Positions 7,875-15,024 of a stretch of DNA of 31,910 bases are shown here, piece by piece. The notes under the pieces were generated by a model that searched no databases, was not told the origin of the DNA, and saw only the letters and a list, made by a program, of their open reading frames with translations. Numbering within the stretch: the stretch's first letter is position 1; each line of letters begins with the position of its first letter. Source of the DNA: Clostridia bacterium (GTDB lineage Bacteria > Bacillota > Clostridia > Oscillospirales > CAG-272); contig JAQXKW010000156.1 in NCBI GenBank assembly GCA_029010655.1, positions 1 to 31,910 of the forward strand. The letters run 5' to 3'. The translations under genes were made by a program, and so were the position numbers.

Positions 7875-9161
7875 CTAAAGTATACGGATTGCTCCGCCGG
7901 TTCTGACGCTTAAAATATGGCACTTGCCAGCGCCGAACACTTTTTCGATATATTCTTTATACTGGGCGGTAAATTCATGCGGCACGAATGCCTGAATCGT
8001 ACCCGCAAAGCCTCCCCCGTGGACGCGCCATGCGGCACGCTTTCCGGAAAGAAACCGTTCAGTTAAGCAAAGAGCCAGGGAAAGTCCCTGCTCACGGACG
8101 TTTTTTACGGTATAAACATTCTGCAAGTATTTGAAGCTGGAGTCTCCCGACAGGAGAACACCCTTGAAAAATCCGTCAATATCTCCGCTTTTCAAAGCAG
8201 CGCACTGCGCCTCCACCCTATCGTTTTCAGCCATAAAGTGAAACGCACGGAGAAGGGCACGGTCGCCCAGCGACTCTCTTATCTGGGGCGCTTTTTCGTA
8301 CAGCTCCTCCGGCTTTACCTGACGGAGAACGCTTTTTCCGAGAAATGCGGCAACCGCCTTCATTTCTGCGGGAACCGAGGCGTAATCCTCGTTAAGGTCG
8401 GCATGATTTCCGCCGGTATCCACGATACAAAGGTCGTATCCCGCCCGTGTCAGGTCAAAGTCCGCCTTTTCGATTACGGGGGCGGCGGGATTTTTGAAAT
8501 CTATTGAAATAAAGCCGCCCACGGCGCACGCCGTTTGGTCCATAAGTCCGCAGGGCTTGCCGAAGAATTCGTTCTCCGCAAACTGCGCCATTTTGGCAAT
8601 CTCCACATTGGAGACTTTTCCGTCGTTATAAAGATGATTGAGAATATTTCCTATCATAACCTCAAAGGCGGCGGAGGAAGAAAGCCCGGAGCCTTTGAAA
8701 ACATTTGAGGTGGTATAGGCCTTAAAGCCGCCTACCTTTAAGCCTCTGTCAAGGAACGCTCTTTCCATGCCGGCAATAATCGCCGCCGAGGTAAAAAACT
8801 TCCTTTCATCGGGGCATTCTGCCGCACCGGGGGCTACAACGTCCGCTTCAAAGCCCTCGCTTTTTACGGTGACGACGCCGTCGTCGGTAGGCGCGGCAAT
8901 TGCTATAATATCAAGGTCGATAGCGGCGGCGACAACCTTTCCTCCGTTATGGTCCGTATGGTTGCCGGAAATCTCGCTTCTGCCGCCCACTGACAGCGCC
9001 ATGGAATCCATTTCGCCGAACAGGGAAAGAAAGCTGTCGCAGGCAAGTGCCAAGCGCTCCCTTTTTTCGGAGAGCCTAAACTCGGAGACTGCACATTCGC
9101 CGAGAAGCACTTTATCCGCGTCTCCGGTAAGTATCCTTTTTTTCAGTTCGCTGGTTATCAT
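7875..9161 (-). CDS. galK: Galactokinase-like GHMP kinase, variant substrate motif
   Basis: A 428-residue sugar kinase of the GHMP superfamily, whose galactokinase members phosphorylate galactose at O1 in the Leloir pathway. Motif 1 is GRSEISGNHTDHNGG (60-74), motif 2 the ATP-binding GSGLSSSAAFE (157-167), the catalytic aspartate is probably Asp208 in GLMDQT, and motif 3 is VHGGGFAGT near the C-terminus. The classical motif 1 reads GEHTDY; here the galactose-contacting Glu (human GALK1 Glu43) is Asn67 and the Tyr is His71, while Asp70 is kept. The protein has about 30 extra N-terminal residues compared with E. coli GalK. No galT, galE or sugar transporter lies nearby; its neighbours are ymdB and pgsA. 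The family call is firm, galactose as substrate is less certain. Confidence 0.85.
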   Translation of the reverse strand: MITSELKKRILTGDADKVLLGECAVSEFRLSEKRERLALACDSFLSLFGEMDSMALSVGGRSEISGNHTDHNGGKVVAAAIDLDIIAIAAPTDDGVVTVKSEGFEADVVAPGAAECPDERKFFTSAAIIAGMERAFLDRGLKVGGFKAYTTSNVFKGSGLSSSAAFEVMIGNILNHLYNDGKVSNVEIAKMAQFAENEFFGKPCGLMDQTACAVGGFISIDFKNPAAPVIEKADFDLTRAGYDLCIVDTGGNHADLNEDYASVPAEMKAVAAFLGKSVLRQVKPEELYEKAPQIRESLGDRALLRAFHFMAENDRVEAQCAALKSGDIDGFFKGVLLSGDSSFKYLQNVYTVKNVREQGLSLALCLTERFLSGKRAAWRVHGGGFAGTIQAFVPHEFTAQYKEYIEKVFGAGKCHILSVRTGGAIRIL

Positions 9162-9225
9162 AATGTGACCGTTCCTTTAACTTCGGATTTTTGCCGTTTT
9201 TGCCGCTCTTTTACGGAGTGCTTCG

Positions 9226-10011
9226 TCAGAAGCTGATGCTTTCTGCGCCGATACATTTGCCGCTTTCGCCGTCAAAGGTGAATACTGCGCCGCCTGCCGA
9301 CGCATTTCCCTCTGCAGGCTCGAAAAACACGGGGGTTCGCTTTGTGAATTTATGAATAATACATTCCGTTTTCACACCGAGAACTCCGTTCTCGCTGCCG
9401 GTCATTCCCACGTCCGTTATATACCCCGTTCCGCCGGGCAGCACCTGAGCGTCCGCCGTTCTTACATGGGTATGAGTTCCGAAAACCGCACCCACTCTGC
9501 CGTCAAGATACCGTGCCAGACACAGCTTTTCGCTGGTTGCCTCCGCATGAAAATCTATTACCGATATATCGTATTTTCCCCGCATTGTGCAAAGAATATG
9601 TTCCGCACACTTAAATGGAGAATCAAGGGGTTCCATAAAGGTGGTTCCCAAAAGATTTATTACAAGCACACGCTTTCCCGACGCAGGGACAACGCAGTAC
9701 CCGCAGCCGGGAACGTCGGAGGGGTAATTTGCCGGACGGAGCACATTTTCCTTTTCGTCAAGATATGCTCCTATATTATACTGCTTGAAGGTATGGTTGC
9801 CGCCGGTTATAACGTCGGCGCCCGCCTCGTATATAAGCTCTGCGGTTTCCCTTGTTATACCGTTATTTTTTGCGGAATTTTCGCCGTTTACTATAACGAA
9901 ATCCGCACCTAAGGTATCCCTCATTTTACGAAGCCTGCCGCCTGCCGAAAGATAATCGCACCCGGCACGGCCTACCACGTCGCCTACGGCAAGAACTGTG
10001 AAATTTGACAT
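9226..10011 (-). CDS. ymdB: YmdB-family metallophosphoesterase
   Basis: A 261-residue dinuclear-metal phosphoesterase of the TIGR00282/YmdB family. In Bacillus subtilis YmdB hydrolyses 2',3'-cyclic nucleotides and affects biofilm and motility gene expression. Metal-ligand motifs are all visible: VGDVVGRAG with Asp11, NGEN at 42-45, GGNHTF with Asn72-His73, DFHAEATSEK, and GTHTHVRTAD. The length matches the family. The start at 10011 is supported by AAGGGAAG upstream. It is the third gene of the 11332-to-7271 operon; a perfect 8-bp hairpin (10034-10052) lies in front of it. In many Firmicutes ymdB lies near rny, but that gene is not seen here. Confidence 0.92.
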   Translation of the reverse strand: MSNFTVLAVGDVVGRAGCDYLSAGGRLRKMRDTLGADFVIVNGENSAKNNGITRETAELIYEAGADVITGGNHTFKQYNIGAYLDEKENVLRPANYPSDVPGCGYCVVPASGKRVLVINLLGTTFMEPLDSPFKCAEHILCTMRGKYDISVIDFHAEATSEKLCLARYLDGRVGAVFGTHTHVRTADAQVLPGGTGYITDVGMTGSENGVLGVKTECIIHKFTKRTPVFFEPAEGNASAGGAVFTFDGESGKCIGAESISF

Positions 10012-10033
10012 AACTTCCCTTTTCCGCTAAATT

Positions 10034-10052
10034 GCCTTCCCAAAGGGAAGGC
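10034..10052. repeat. Small perfect hairpin between operon genes
   Basis: GCCTTCCC-AAA-GGGAAGGC, an 8-bp perfect stem in the 61-nt gap between the methylglyoxal-synthase-like gene and ymdB. There is no T tract, so an mRNA-processing or attenuating structure, or a remnant of the palindromic repeat family (compare 5047-5058), is more likely than a terminator. Confidence 0.55.
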
Positions 10053-10072
10053 ACAGCGCATTTCATATCAGT

Positions 10073-10504
10073 TTAGTTTTCTCTCTTTTTACGATTATAT
10101 TCGGACGCGGGATTTACGATTTCTCTCCAGTCCAAATCTCCTCTGTCAAGAGCGCACACCAGCACCTCTGCGGTTGCAATATTGGTAGCCACGGGAATAT
10201 TCTGCGTGTCGCACATGCGGAGAAGCGATTCTTCCTCGTAGCCCTCTCTTGCATTGGGGTCTGAGTTGCGGAAAAACAGAACCAAATCTATTTCGTTATA
10301 GGAAACACGGGAGCATATCTGCTGAACTCCCCCGTGGGTTCCGGGAAGAAGCTTTTCGATTTTCAAGCCGGTGGCGTCCTCGATATACTTACCGGTAATA
10401 TTCGTGGAACAAATATTATGCTTTGACAAAATACCGCAATAAGCAATACAAAACTGTGTCATTAATTCTTTTTTAGGGTCATCCGCAATTATAGCTATTT
10501 CCAT
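10073..10504 (-). CDS. Methylglyoxal-synthase-like protein lacking catalytic acids
   Basis: A 143-residue single MGS-like domain. True methylglyoxal synthase turns dihydroxyacetone phosphate into methylglyoxal plus phosphate. The fold is recognisable along the whole length: IAIIADDPKK, STNITGK, TGLKIEKLLPGTHGG, IDLVLFFR, SLLRMCD, IPVATNIATAE. However, against E. coli MgsA (ungapped in this stretch) the catalytic base Asp71 is Val60, Asp91 is Asn80, His98 is Glu87, Asp101 is Glu90 and His19 is Asp8. Some phosphate-binding threonines remain (Thr34, Thr37). Synthase activity is therefore doubtful; a phosphate-ligand sensor is one alternative. It follows the MinD-like gene by 39 nt with ribosome site AGGAAAGGAAG; in some Clostridia mgsA lies near min/rod genes. 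Confidence 0.8.
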   Translation of the reverse strand: MEIAIIADDPKKELMTQFCIAYCGILSKHNICSTNITGKYIEDATGLKIEKLLPGTHGGVQQICSRVSYNEIDLVLFFRNSDPNAREGYEEESLLRMCDTQNIPVATNIATAEVLVCALDRGDLDWREIVNPASEYNRKKREN

Positions 10505-10543
10505 ATTCCGGCTCTTCCTTTCCTGATTAATATAGATTTTATG

Positions 10544-11332
10544 TTATGAGAACAGTATTTTTTTCTTTTTTCTTATTTTCCTCATACCGCTGAACAGAGG
10601 AACACTTTCGCCGGCAAGTCTTGCCGCCACGTTTTCAAAGGCGGTGACGATTTCCTCGGAATAATCCACGTTAGGGTTTTCCGACGAAATCTGCAAGCGG
10701 TAATCGTACGGTATCACACCTATAAGGGGAATACCGGAGCGGTCTATTATCTCAAGCATACCGGAGCGGCTTCTCCCGCGCCCCTTTAATATATTTGCCG
10801 TATCGAAGGAATTTATCAAAAGCTTAACAGCGGCGTCGGACAGAGAAGCAATTCTTGCCGCCGTGCTTTCCGCCGCCCTAAGGGAAACGGGACTGTGCCC
10901 CGCCACTACCAGCACCGTATGGGAAATGCCGAACACGGCGTCTGCCGCCGCATTTACACCGGCGCCTGTATCAAGCACCGTATAATCTGCGCCTACCGCA
11001 TCGCTTGCCCGGCGGACAGCGTCTGCAAGACCCAAAGCATCGGGGCAATCCTCTTTCCCTCCGGCAGGTGCCGGAAGAAGATACAGATTATCCTCTTTCA
11101 TTTTGACTGCGGCGGACGCCGCTTCACATTTGCCGGAAATAAGGTCGGAAACGGTATAAAGCACCTCGTCCTCAACGCCGCCCAGAATATCAAGGCAGGC
11201 GTTTCCGAAATCAAGATCCGCCAAAAGCACCCTGTGTCCTGCGTCTGCCAGCGCACGGGACAGCCCCAGCGCCGCCGTTGATTTTCCGATACCTCCCTTA
11301 GAGGAGGCGACTGATATTACTCTATTAGTCAT
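10544..11332 (-). CDS. MinD/ParA-like P-loop ATPase
   Basis: A 262-residue deviant-Walker-A ATPase of the MinD/ParA/FlhG group, which work as dimers on membranes or DNA to position division sites, flagella or other cargo. The N-terminus has VASSKGGIGKSTAA with the signature lysine, followed by LADLDFGNACLDILGG; the Walker B-type strand is YTVLDTGAGVN. The C-terminal tail GMRKIRKKKKILFS is strongly basic with hydrophobic residues and could bind membrane, as the MinD tail does. MinC and MinE are not adjacent, so MinD proper is not proven and no symbol is given. The gene has a good promoter (11372-11401) and ribosome site GGAGGGG, and heads the operon running to pgsA. Confidence 0.85.
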   Translation of the reverse strand: MTNRVISVASSKGGIGKSTAALGLSRALADAGHRVLLADLDFGNACLDILGGVEDEVLYTVSDLISGKCEAASAAVKMKEDNLYLLPAPAGGKEDCPDALGLADAVRRASDAVGADYTVLDTGAGVNAAADAVFGISHTVLVVAGHSPVSLRAAESTAARIASLSDAAVKLLINSFDTANILKGRGRSRSGMLEIIDRSGIPLIGVIPYDYRLQISSENPNVDYSEEIVTAFENVAARLAGESVPLFSGMRKIRKKKKILFS

Positions 11333-11371
11333 ATTCCCCTCCGGGGCATAAAATTTTCAATTGACAGAATT

Positions 11372-11401
11372 ATTATATCACCCTTTGGTAAACTAAGTCA
11401 A
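11372..11401 (-). promoter_or_regulatory. Promoter of the MinD-like/ymdB/galK-like/pgsA operon
   Basis: On the minus strand, TTGACT (11396-11401) and TATAAT (11372-11377) with an 18-bp spacer, 40 nt upstream of the MinD-like start codon. All five genes to 7271 follow on the same strand with gaps of 13 to 64 nt. Confidence 0.75.
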
Positions 11402-11428
11402 CGATAAAAGGCGTTTTTTTACAAATTT

Positions 11429-12373
11429 TCAATAAAACACCGCAACGGGCACCTCGGGTTCCTCTGCCTTTTCCACGGACTGTGCGTAAAGTATGGGCCC
11501 TTTTCCCCCGTATACCTTATGGTTTGCAATCTTTATTTTCCCCGTAACGGCCGCCCAGTCATAGTTTTCCCAATCGTCGCTTCTGCCCCATTTGCAAACC
11601 ATGGGGCTGTACTGAATATCCTCCACACAGCAGGTCATAACGTGACGCCCTGCAAGCATTGTGCCTGTTCCCAGCGCCTTATCGTTACAAATAAGGGCGG
11701 TAAACTTTACGGTTTTGCCGTCGTAATCGGACATATTCTCGCACAGGTCACGGTAGAAAAGTGCGTAGTCCTTGTCCTCAATCTCTATAACCTCCGCATC
11801 CTTGTCAAAGGGCAGAGGGTCTTCAATTGTATCGTAGGCAATCTCGCCGGTAGTCTTTTCGTAAATTATGGCGGCACTTCTGGAAAGCCCTCTCACAACC
11901 CGATGAAAATCCATAGGATCCATGCCTTCCGTAAGGCGGTTGAAAACTATCATGTCGGCGGGCTGGATTTTATCTACAACAAGGCTTCGCATATTGGCGT
12001 TGTAGTTCATAAAGGTAGTTGCGTCAAAGAACAGTATCTGCTGACCTATTACCCAGTTTTCCGGCGCCGCGTCGTACAAATCGGACAACTGCCACATGCC
12101 GTTATACTCCACAAGTATCTTTGTGGCGTTATGCTTCTTTTGCAGGATTATGAATTTCTCCGGCGACATTTCCTCTTTATCCTCTATGAACTCATAGAAA
12201 ATATCCTTGGACGCAAACAGGGAGGGGTCAAGCTCCTCCTCGCCCTCCTCAAAGGAAATAACGAGAATTCTGTCGCCGTCGCAGAATTTTTTGTCCTGCA
12301 GGGTTTCCTGAACAAATTTTGTTTTGCCGGACTCAAGAAAGCCGGTTACAACATATACGGGTGTATCTTCCAT
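11429..12373 (-). CDS. CobW-like GTPase domain fused to a YcgQ/DUF1980-like domain
   Basis: A 314-residue protein that appears to join two families. Residues 1 to about 190 resemble a CobW/COG0523 P-loop GTPase: Walker A GFLESGKTK (11-19), but the CxCC metal motif is absent and the G4 motif is degenerate (FNRLT, 144-148). Residues about 203-314 resemble the C-terminal domain of the TIGR03943/YcgQ (DUF1980) membrane-associated family: YDGKTVKFTALICN, GRHVMTCCVED with Cys248-Cys249, and WAAVTGKIK...ILYAQSVEK. COG0523 GTPases are metal chaperones, often for zinc, and ycgQ/ycgR-type genes often neighbour them. There is no membrane segment, and the YcgR permease partner is not in view. It follows the His-rich CobW gene by 10 nt, so the two are co-transcribed. 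The domain assignment comes from recalled sequence patterns. Confidence 0.75.
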   Translation of the reverse strand: MEDTPVYVVTGFLESGKTKFVQETLQDKKFCDGDRILVISFEEGEEELDPSLFASKDIFYEFIEDKEEMSPEKFIILQKKHNATKILVEYNGMWQLSDLYDAAPENWVIGQQILFFDATTFMNYNANMRSLVVDKIQPADMIVFNRLTEGMDPMDFHRVVRGLSRSAAIIYEKTTGEIAYDTIEDPLPFDKDAEVIEIEDKDYALFYRDLCENMSDYDGKTVKFTALICNDKALGTGTMLAGRHVMTCCVEDIQYSPMVCKWGRSDDWENYDWAAVTGKIKIANHKVYGGKGPILYAQSVEKAEEPEVPVAVFY

Positions 12374-12383
12374 TACATTCCCC

Positions 12384-13514
12384 TCACGAGAATAATTCTT
12401 CCAGTTTTTCTTCCTTTATTCCGGAGCCGATAACGCAAAGTCTGCCGATAGTTTCGGCGCTTCCCTCTCTTATGTCACGCTCGCCGGGAGTATAGTCGAA
12501 ATGGTACCAGCAGCCCTCGCCGGCAACGATACCCTTGGCACGGAGAACCATGCCGTATTCGCTTTCGTTTTCAAGAGCCTTCAGGCAATGTTCCAGCTCC
12601 TCAGCGGTGAATTTATGGGAACTTTCCTTGCCCCAGCTTGTAAACACCTCGTCAGCATGGTGGTGATGATGGTCGTGGTCATGGTCGTGACAGCCGCAGG
12701 TACAGCCCTCGCCGTGGTCGTGATCATGGTCGTGATCATGATGGTGATGATGCTCATGCTCGTGGTGGTGTTCATGCTCATGCTCGCCGTGTTCGTGATG
12801 ATGACCGCAGGAGCATTCCTCGCCGTGGTCGTGCTCGTGCTCATGCTCATGGTGGTGATCATGCTCGTGATGGTGATGATGCTCTTCCTCCTCAAGAGAA
12901 CGGACAACGTCCTCTAAGGTCTCCGTTTTCTCCATTGCCCTGCGAATCTGTTCTCCGCTAAGCTCGTCCCAGTCCGTTGCAACAATCTCCGCATTTTCGT
13001 TATGCTCACGAAGGCTCTTTATAACCGCCGCCAGCTTTTCGTCGGAAAGCCCCGCCGTATGGCTGAGAACGATACACGATGCGCTTTCTATCTGATTATT
13101 GAAAAACTCGCCGAAGTTCTTCATATACATTTTGCACTTTTTCGCGTCAACAACCGTTGTGCGGGAATTGAGTATCAGCTCCTTATCCCCTACGTTCTCC
13201 ACCGCACGGATAACGTCGGAGAGCTTGCCAACGCCTGACGGCTCGATTATTATTCTGTGGGGGGCATATTCACGGAGAACCTTCTCCAGCGCCGCCCCGA
13301 AATCTCCCACAAGAGAACAGCAAATACAGCCGGAATTCATTTCCGTTATCTGAATTCCCGCTTCCTTCAGAAAGCCGCCGTCAATGCCAATGTCGCCGAA
13401 TTCGTTTTCGATTATTACCAGCTTTTCGCCGGCATATGCTTCTTTAACCAGCTTTTTTATGAGCGTTGTTTTTCCGGCGCCTAAAAATCCGGAAAAAATG
13501 TCTATTTTGGTCAT
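12384..13514 (-). CDS. CobW/COG0523 GTPase with His-rich metal-binding segment
   Basis: A 376-residue G3E-family GTPase, probably a zinc (or cobalt/nickel) chaperone in the cytoplasm. Walker A is GFLGAGKTT (9-17), the switch region IENEFGDIGIDGG, the metal site GCICC (Cys63, 65, 66), and EPSG at 91-94. A G4 NKxD motif is not evident (LSHTAG instead). Residues 212-286 form an insert with about 40 histidines, many Asp/Glu and five cysteines (CSC and CTCGC), a metal reservoir. A CobW_C domain follows, ending near YTPGERDIREG. Strong promoter 13542-13570 and ribosome site AAGGAGATG. A metal-responsive repressor site was looked for but no Zur-type palindrome is obvious; TGTG-N7-CACA overlaps the -10 box. 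Confidence 0.93.
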   Translation of the reverse strand: MTKIDIFSGFLGAGKTTLIKKLVKEAYAGEKLVIIENEFGDIGIDGGFLKEAGIQITEMNSGCICCSLVGDFGAALEKVLREYAPHRIIIEPSGVGKLSDVIRAVENVGDKELILNSRTTVVDAKKCKMYMKNFGEFFNNQIESASCIVLSHTAGLSDEKLAAVIKSLREHNENAEIVATDWDELSGEQIRRAMEKTETLEDVVRSLEEEEHHHHHEHDHHHEHEHEHDHGEECSCGHHHEHGEHEHEHHHEHEHHHHHDHDHDHDHGEGCTCGCHDHDHDHHHHHADEVFTSWGKESSHKFTAEELEHCLKALENESEYGMVLRAKGIVAGEGCWYHFDYTPGERDIREGSAETIGRLCVIGSGIKEEKLEELFS

Positions 13515-13541
13515 TTATGTCATCTCCTTAATTGACCTGTG

Positions 13542-13570
13542 ATTATACCACAAAAAATGCTTTTTGTCAA
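13542..13570 (-). promoter_or_regulatory. Promoter of the CobW pair
   Basis: On the minus strand, perfect TTGACA (13565-13570) and TATAAT (13542-13547) with a 17-bp spacer. The -35 box overlaps the stop codon of the upstream solute-binding protein gene. The spacer holds ACAAAAA-GCA-TTTTTTGT, a hairpin that could also end the upstream transcript. TGTG/CACA half-sites surround the -10 box and could be an operator. Confidence 0.85.
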
Positions 13571-15024
13571 TCTTTTGTACGCCCTATTGCGTCTTTTATG
13601 TCGGCAAGCGACGCTCTCTCAACCTTTGCCATAACGGAGGAATATGTGTCCGTATCGTAGCAGAGGCTTTTCACGGCGTCGGAAACGCCGCCGAAATTAT
13701 ACACCTCGCCTATATCAAGAACCCCGGAGGATATTATCTCTCTGAGATTTTTTCTTGATCTGTCGTCGTTTACATATCTGAACTGCAAAACTCTGTCAAG
13801 GTAGTTGTTTTTCGTGCCGTCAATACGGTACGACTCCGCCGCAAGGTTTTCGATTACCTCAAAGGCAAAGGCAGACTCCCTTAGAACTGCCGGAACTCCC
13901 AGCGCTGTCACGCTTTCGGCGGAAATATAAGAAATATAGTCCTTCTGAGACGCGCTTTCCTTGGGGAGAGGCAGAACTCCGAATTCGTATTCCATGTCCC
14001 GCAGAGAATACAGGTGACCTATATCAGTTACGAAAAACAGCACGTTTCCGCCCTTGAACACGGCGGCGGGGCTTAACGAATCCGCAGAATTTCTCACCGT
14101 ATCGTAAACGTACGGCAAAGAAGTATAGGAATACATAGCCTCCGATATTTTCATAAAGGTATCGTAAAAGCTCTCGTCGCCGGCGCAGGTGACACGGGGA
14201 AGCCCCGTATCGTCCTCAGCCGTCAGCTTTTTGCCGCAGCCCTCCAAAAGGGGAAGAATTTCGCTTCCGTCGGAGGCACAGCCGTAGCGGTCCTCATAGG
14301 TTCTTATTCCGTTTCCGTCAAGGTCTGCGCTGACCGCTTTCGCCATGCTGAGCATTTTGTCAAGGGTCCACTGACCCGAATCCACCAGGTCGTAAGGGTT
14401 TTCCAGCCCCTCCACATCGGACACAATATTCATGTTAAAGCCCACCATGGAGTGAGCGTCGTAAAAGGACAGCTGAATATCCCCGAAAAGCATGTATACT
14501 TCCCCGAGCAAGGACACCTCAAGGGAGGCTTCCGTATTCCACCACGGCTTGTCCGTGTCAACTCCCCGAAGTCTGTCGGCGGAGAGAAGATAGCCTTCAA
14601 GCGCCAATGCGCTCATATAATCCAGCGTGGTAAACACGGCGCTGTATGCGCCGTCGCCCGAAAGGACGGAATTAACGGTCTTGTCGTACACGTTTTTGGG
14701 GGTGTCTCTTTCCTGCTCGATTACGGTGTTTATTCTCTGCTCCACACGGAGATTTCTGGCAAAAATCTCGTCGTCTATAACGTCTCCCGTGTACTCCTCC
14801 GCATCCATATTGGAGGCGGGGGAGGAGGTGCGTGCGTTCAGTATTCTGAAAACGTAGCCCTTGCAGGACCCGGTGGGAACGCTTTCGTATAATTCCCCGT
14901 CCGCTTCGGTAAACTGGTAGTCAAAAACTGAGGTATCGCCCGTTTGACCGTCGGAATTATTCTTTCCGGCGCAGGAGGACAGTATCAGCAAAAGAACAAG
15001 AAGAAGTACGGCTGTTTTTTTCAT
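13567..15024 (-). CDS. Extracellular solute-binding lipoprotein
   Basis: A 485-residue lipoprotein with signal peptide MKKTAVLLLVLLLILSSC, Cys18 being the lipid anchor. The mature protein resembles the sugar-type ABC solute-binding proteins common in polysaccharide-utilising Clostridia: the early DDEIFARNLRVEQRINTVIE helix, DKPWWNTEASLEVSLLGEVY, SGQWTLDKMLSMAKAV, and the Ca-loop-like ADLDGNGIRTYEDRYG. Such proteins capture oligosaccharides outside the cell and deliver them to a permease, but no permease or ATPase genes are adjacent. Its ATG overlaps the stop of the DUF4091 gene (ATGA), implying translational coupling and a shared task. Its ligand cannot be told from sequence. Confidence 0.8.
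   Translation of the reverse strand: MKKTAVLLLVLLLILSSCAGKNNSDGQTGDTSVFDYQFTEADGELYESVPTGSCKGYVFRILNARTSSPASNMDAEEYTGDVIDDEIFARNLRVEQRINTVIEQERDTPKNVYDKTVNSVLSGDGAYSAVFTTLDYMSALALEGYLLSADRLRGVDTDKPWWNTEASLEVSLLGEVYMLFGDIQLSFYDAHSMVGFNMNIVSDVEGLENPYDLVDSGQWTLDKMLSMAKAVSADLDGNGIRTYEDRYGCASDGSEILPLLEGCGKKLTAEDDTGLPRVTCAGDESFYDTFMKISEAMYSYTSLPYVYDTVRNSADSLSPAAVFKGGNVLFFVTDIGHLYSLRDMEYEFGVLPLPKESASQKDYISYISAESVTALGVPAVLRESAFAFEVIENLAAESYRIDGTKNNYLDRVLQFRYVNDDRSRKNLREIISSGVLDIGEVYNFGGVSDAVKSLCYDTDTYSSVMAKVERASLADIKDAIGRTKD

Noticed and set aside
12501..12917. Open frames on the plus strand, and in another minus frame, across the His-rich part of the CobW gene
   Set aside because: They are produced by the low-complexity His/Asp/Glu codon run, giving Val/Met- or Ser/Thr-rich translations, and have no ribosome site or homology.
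13548..13564. Zur box in the CobW promoter
   Set aside because: The AT-rich hairpin and TGTG/CACA half-sites do not match the Firmicutes Zur palindrome as I know it, so only a generic operator possibility is noted.
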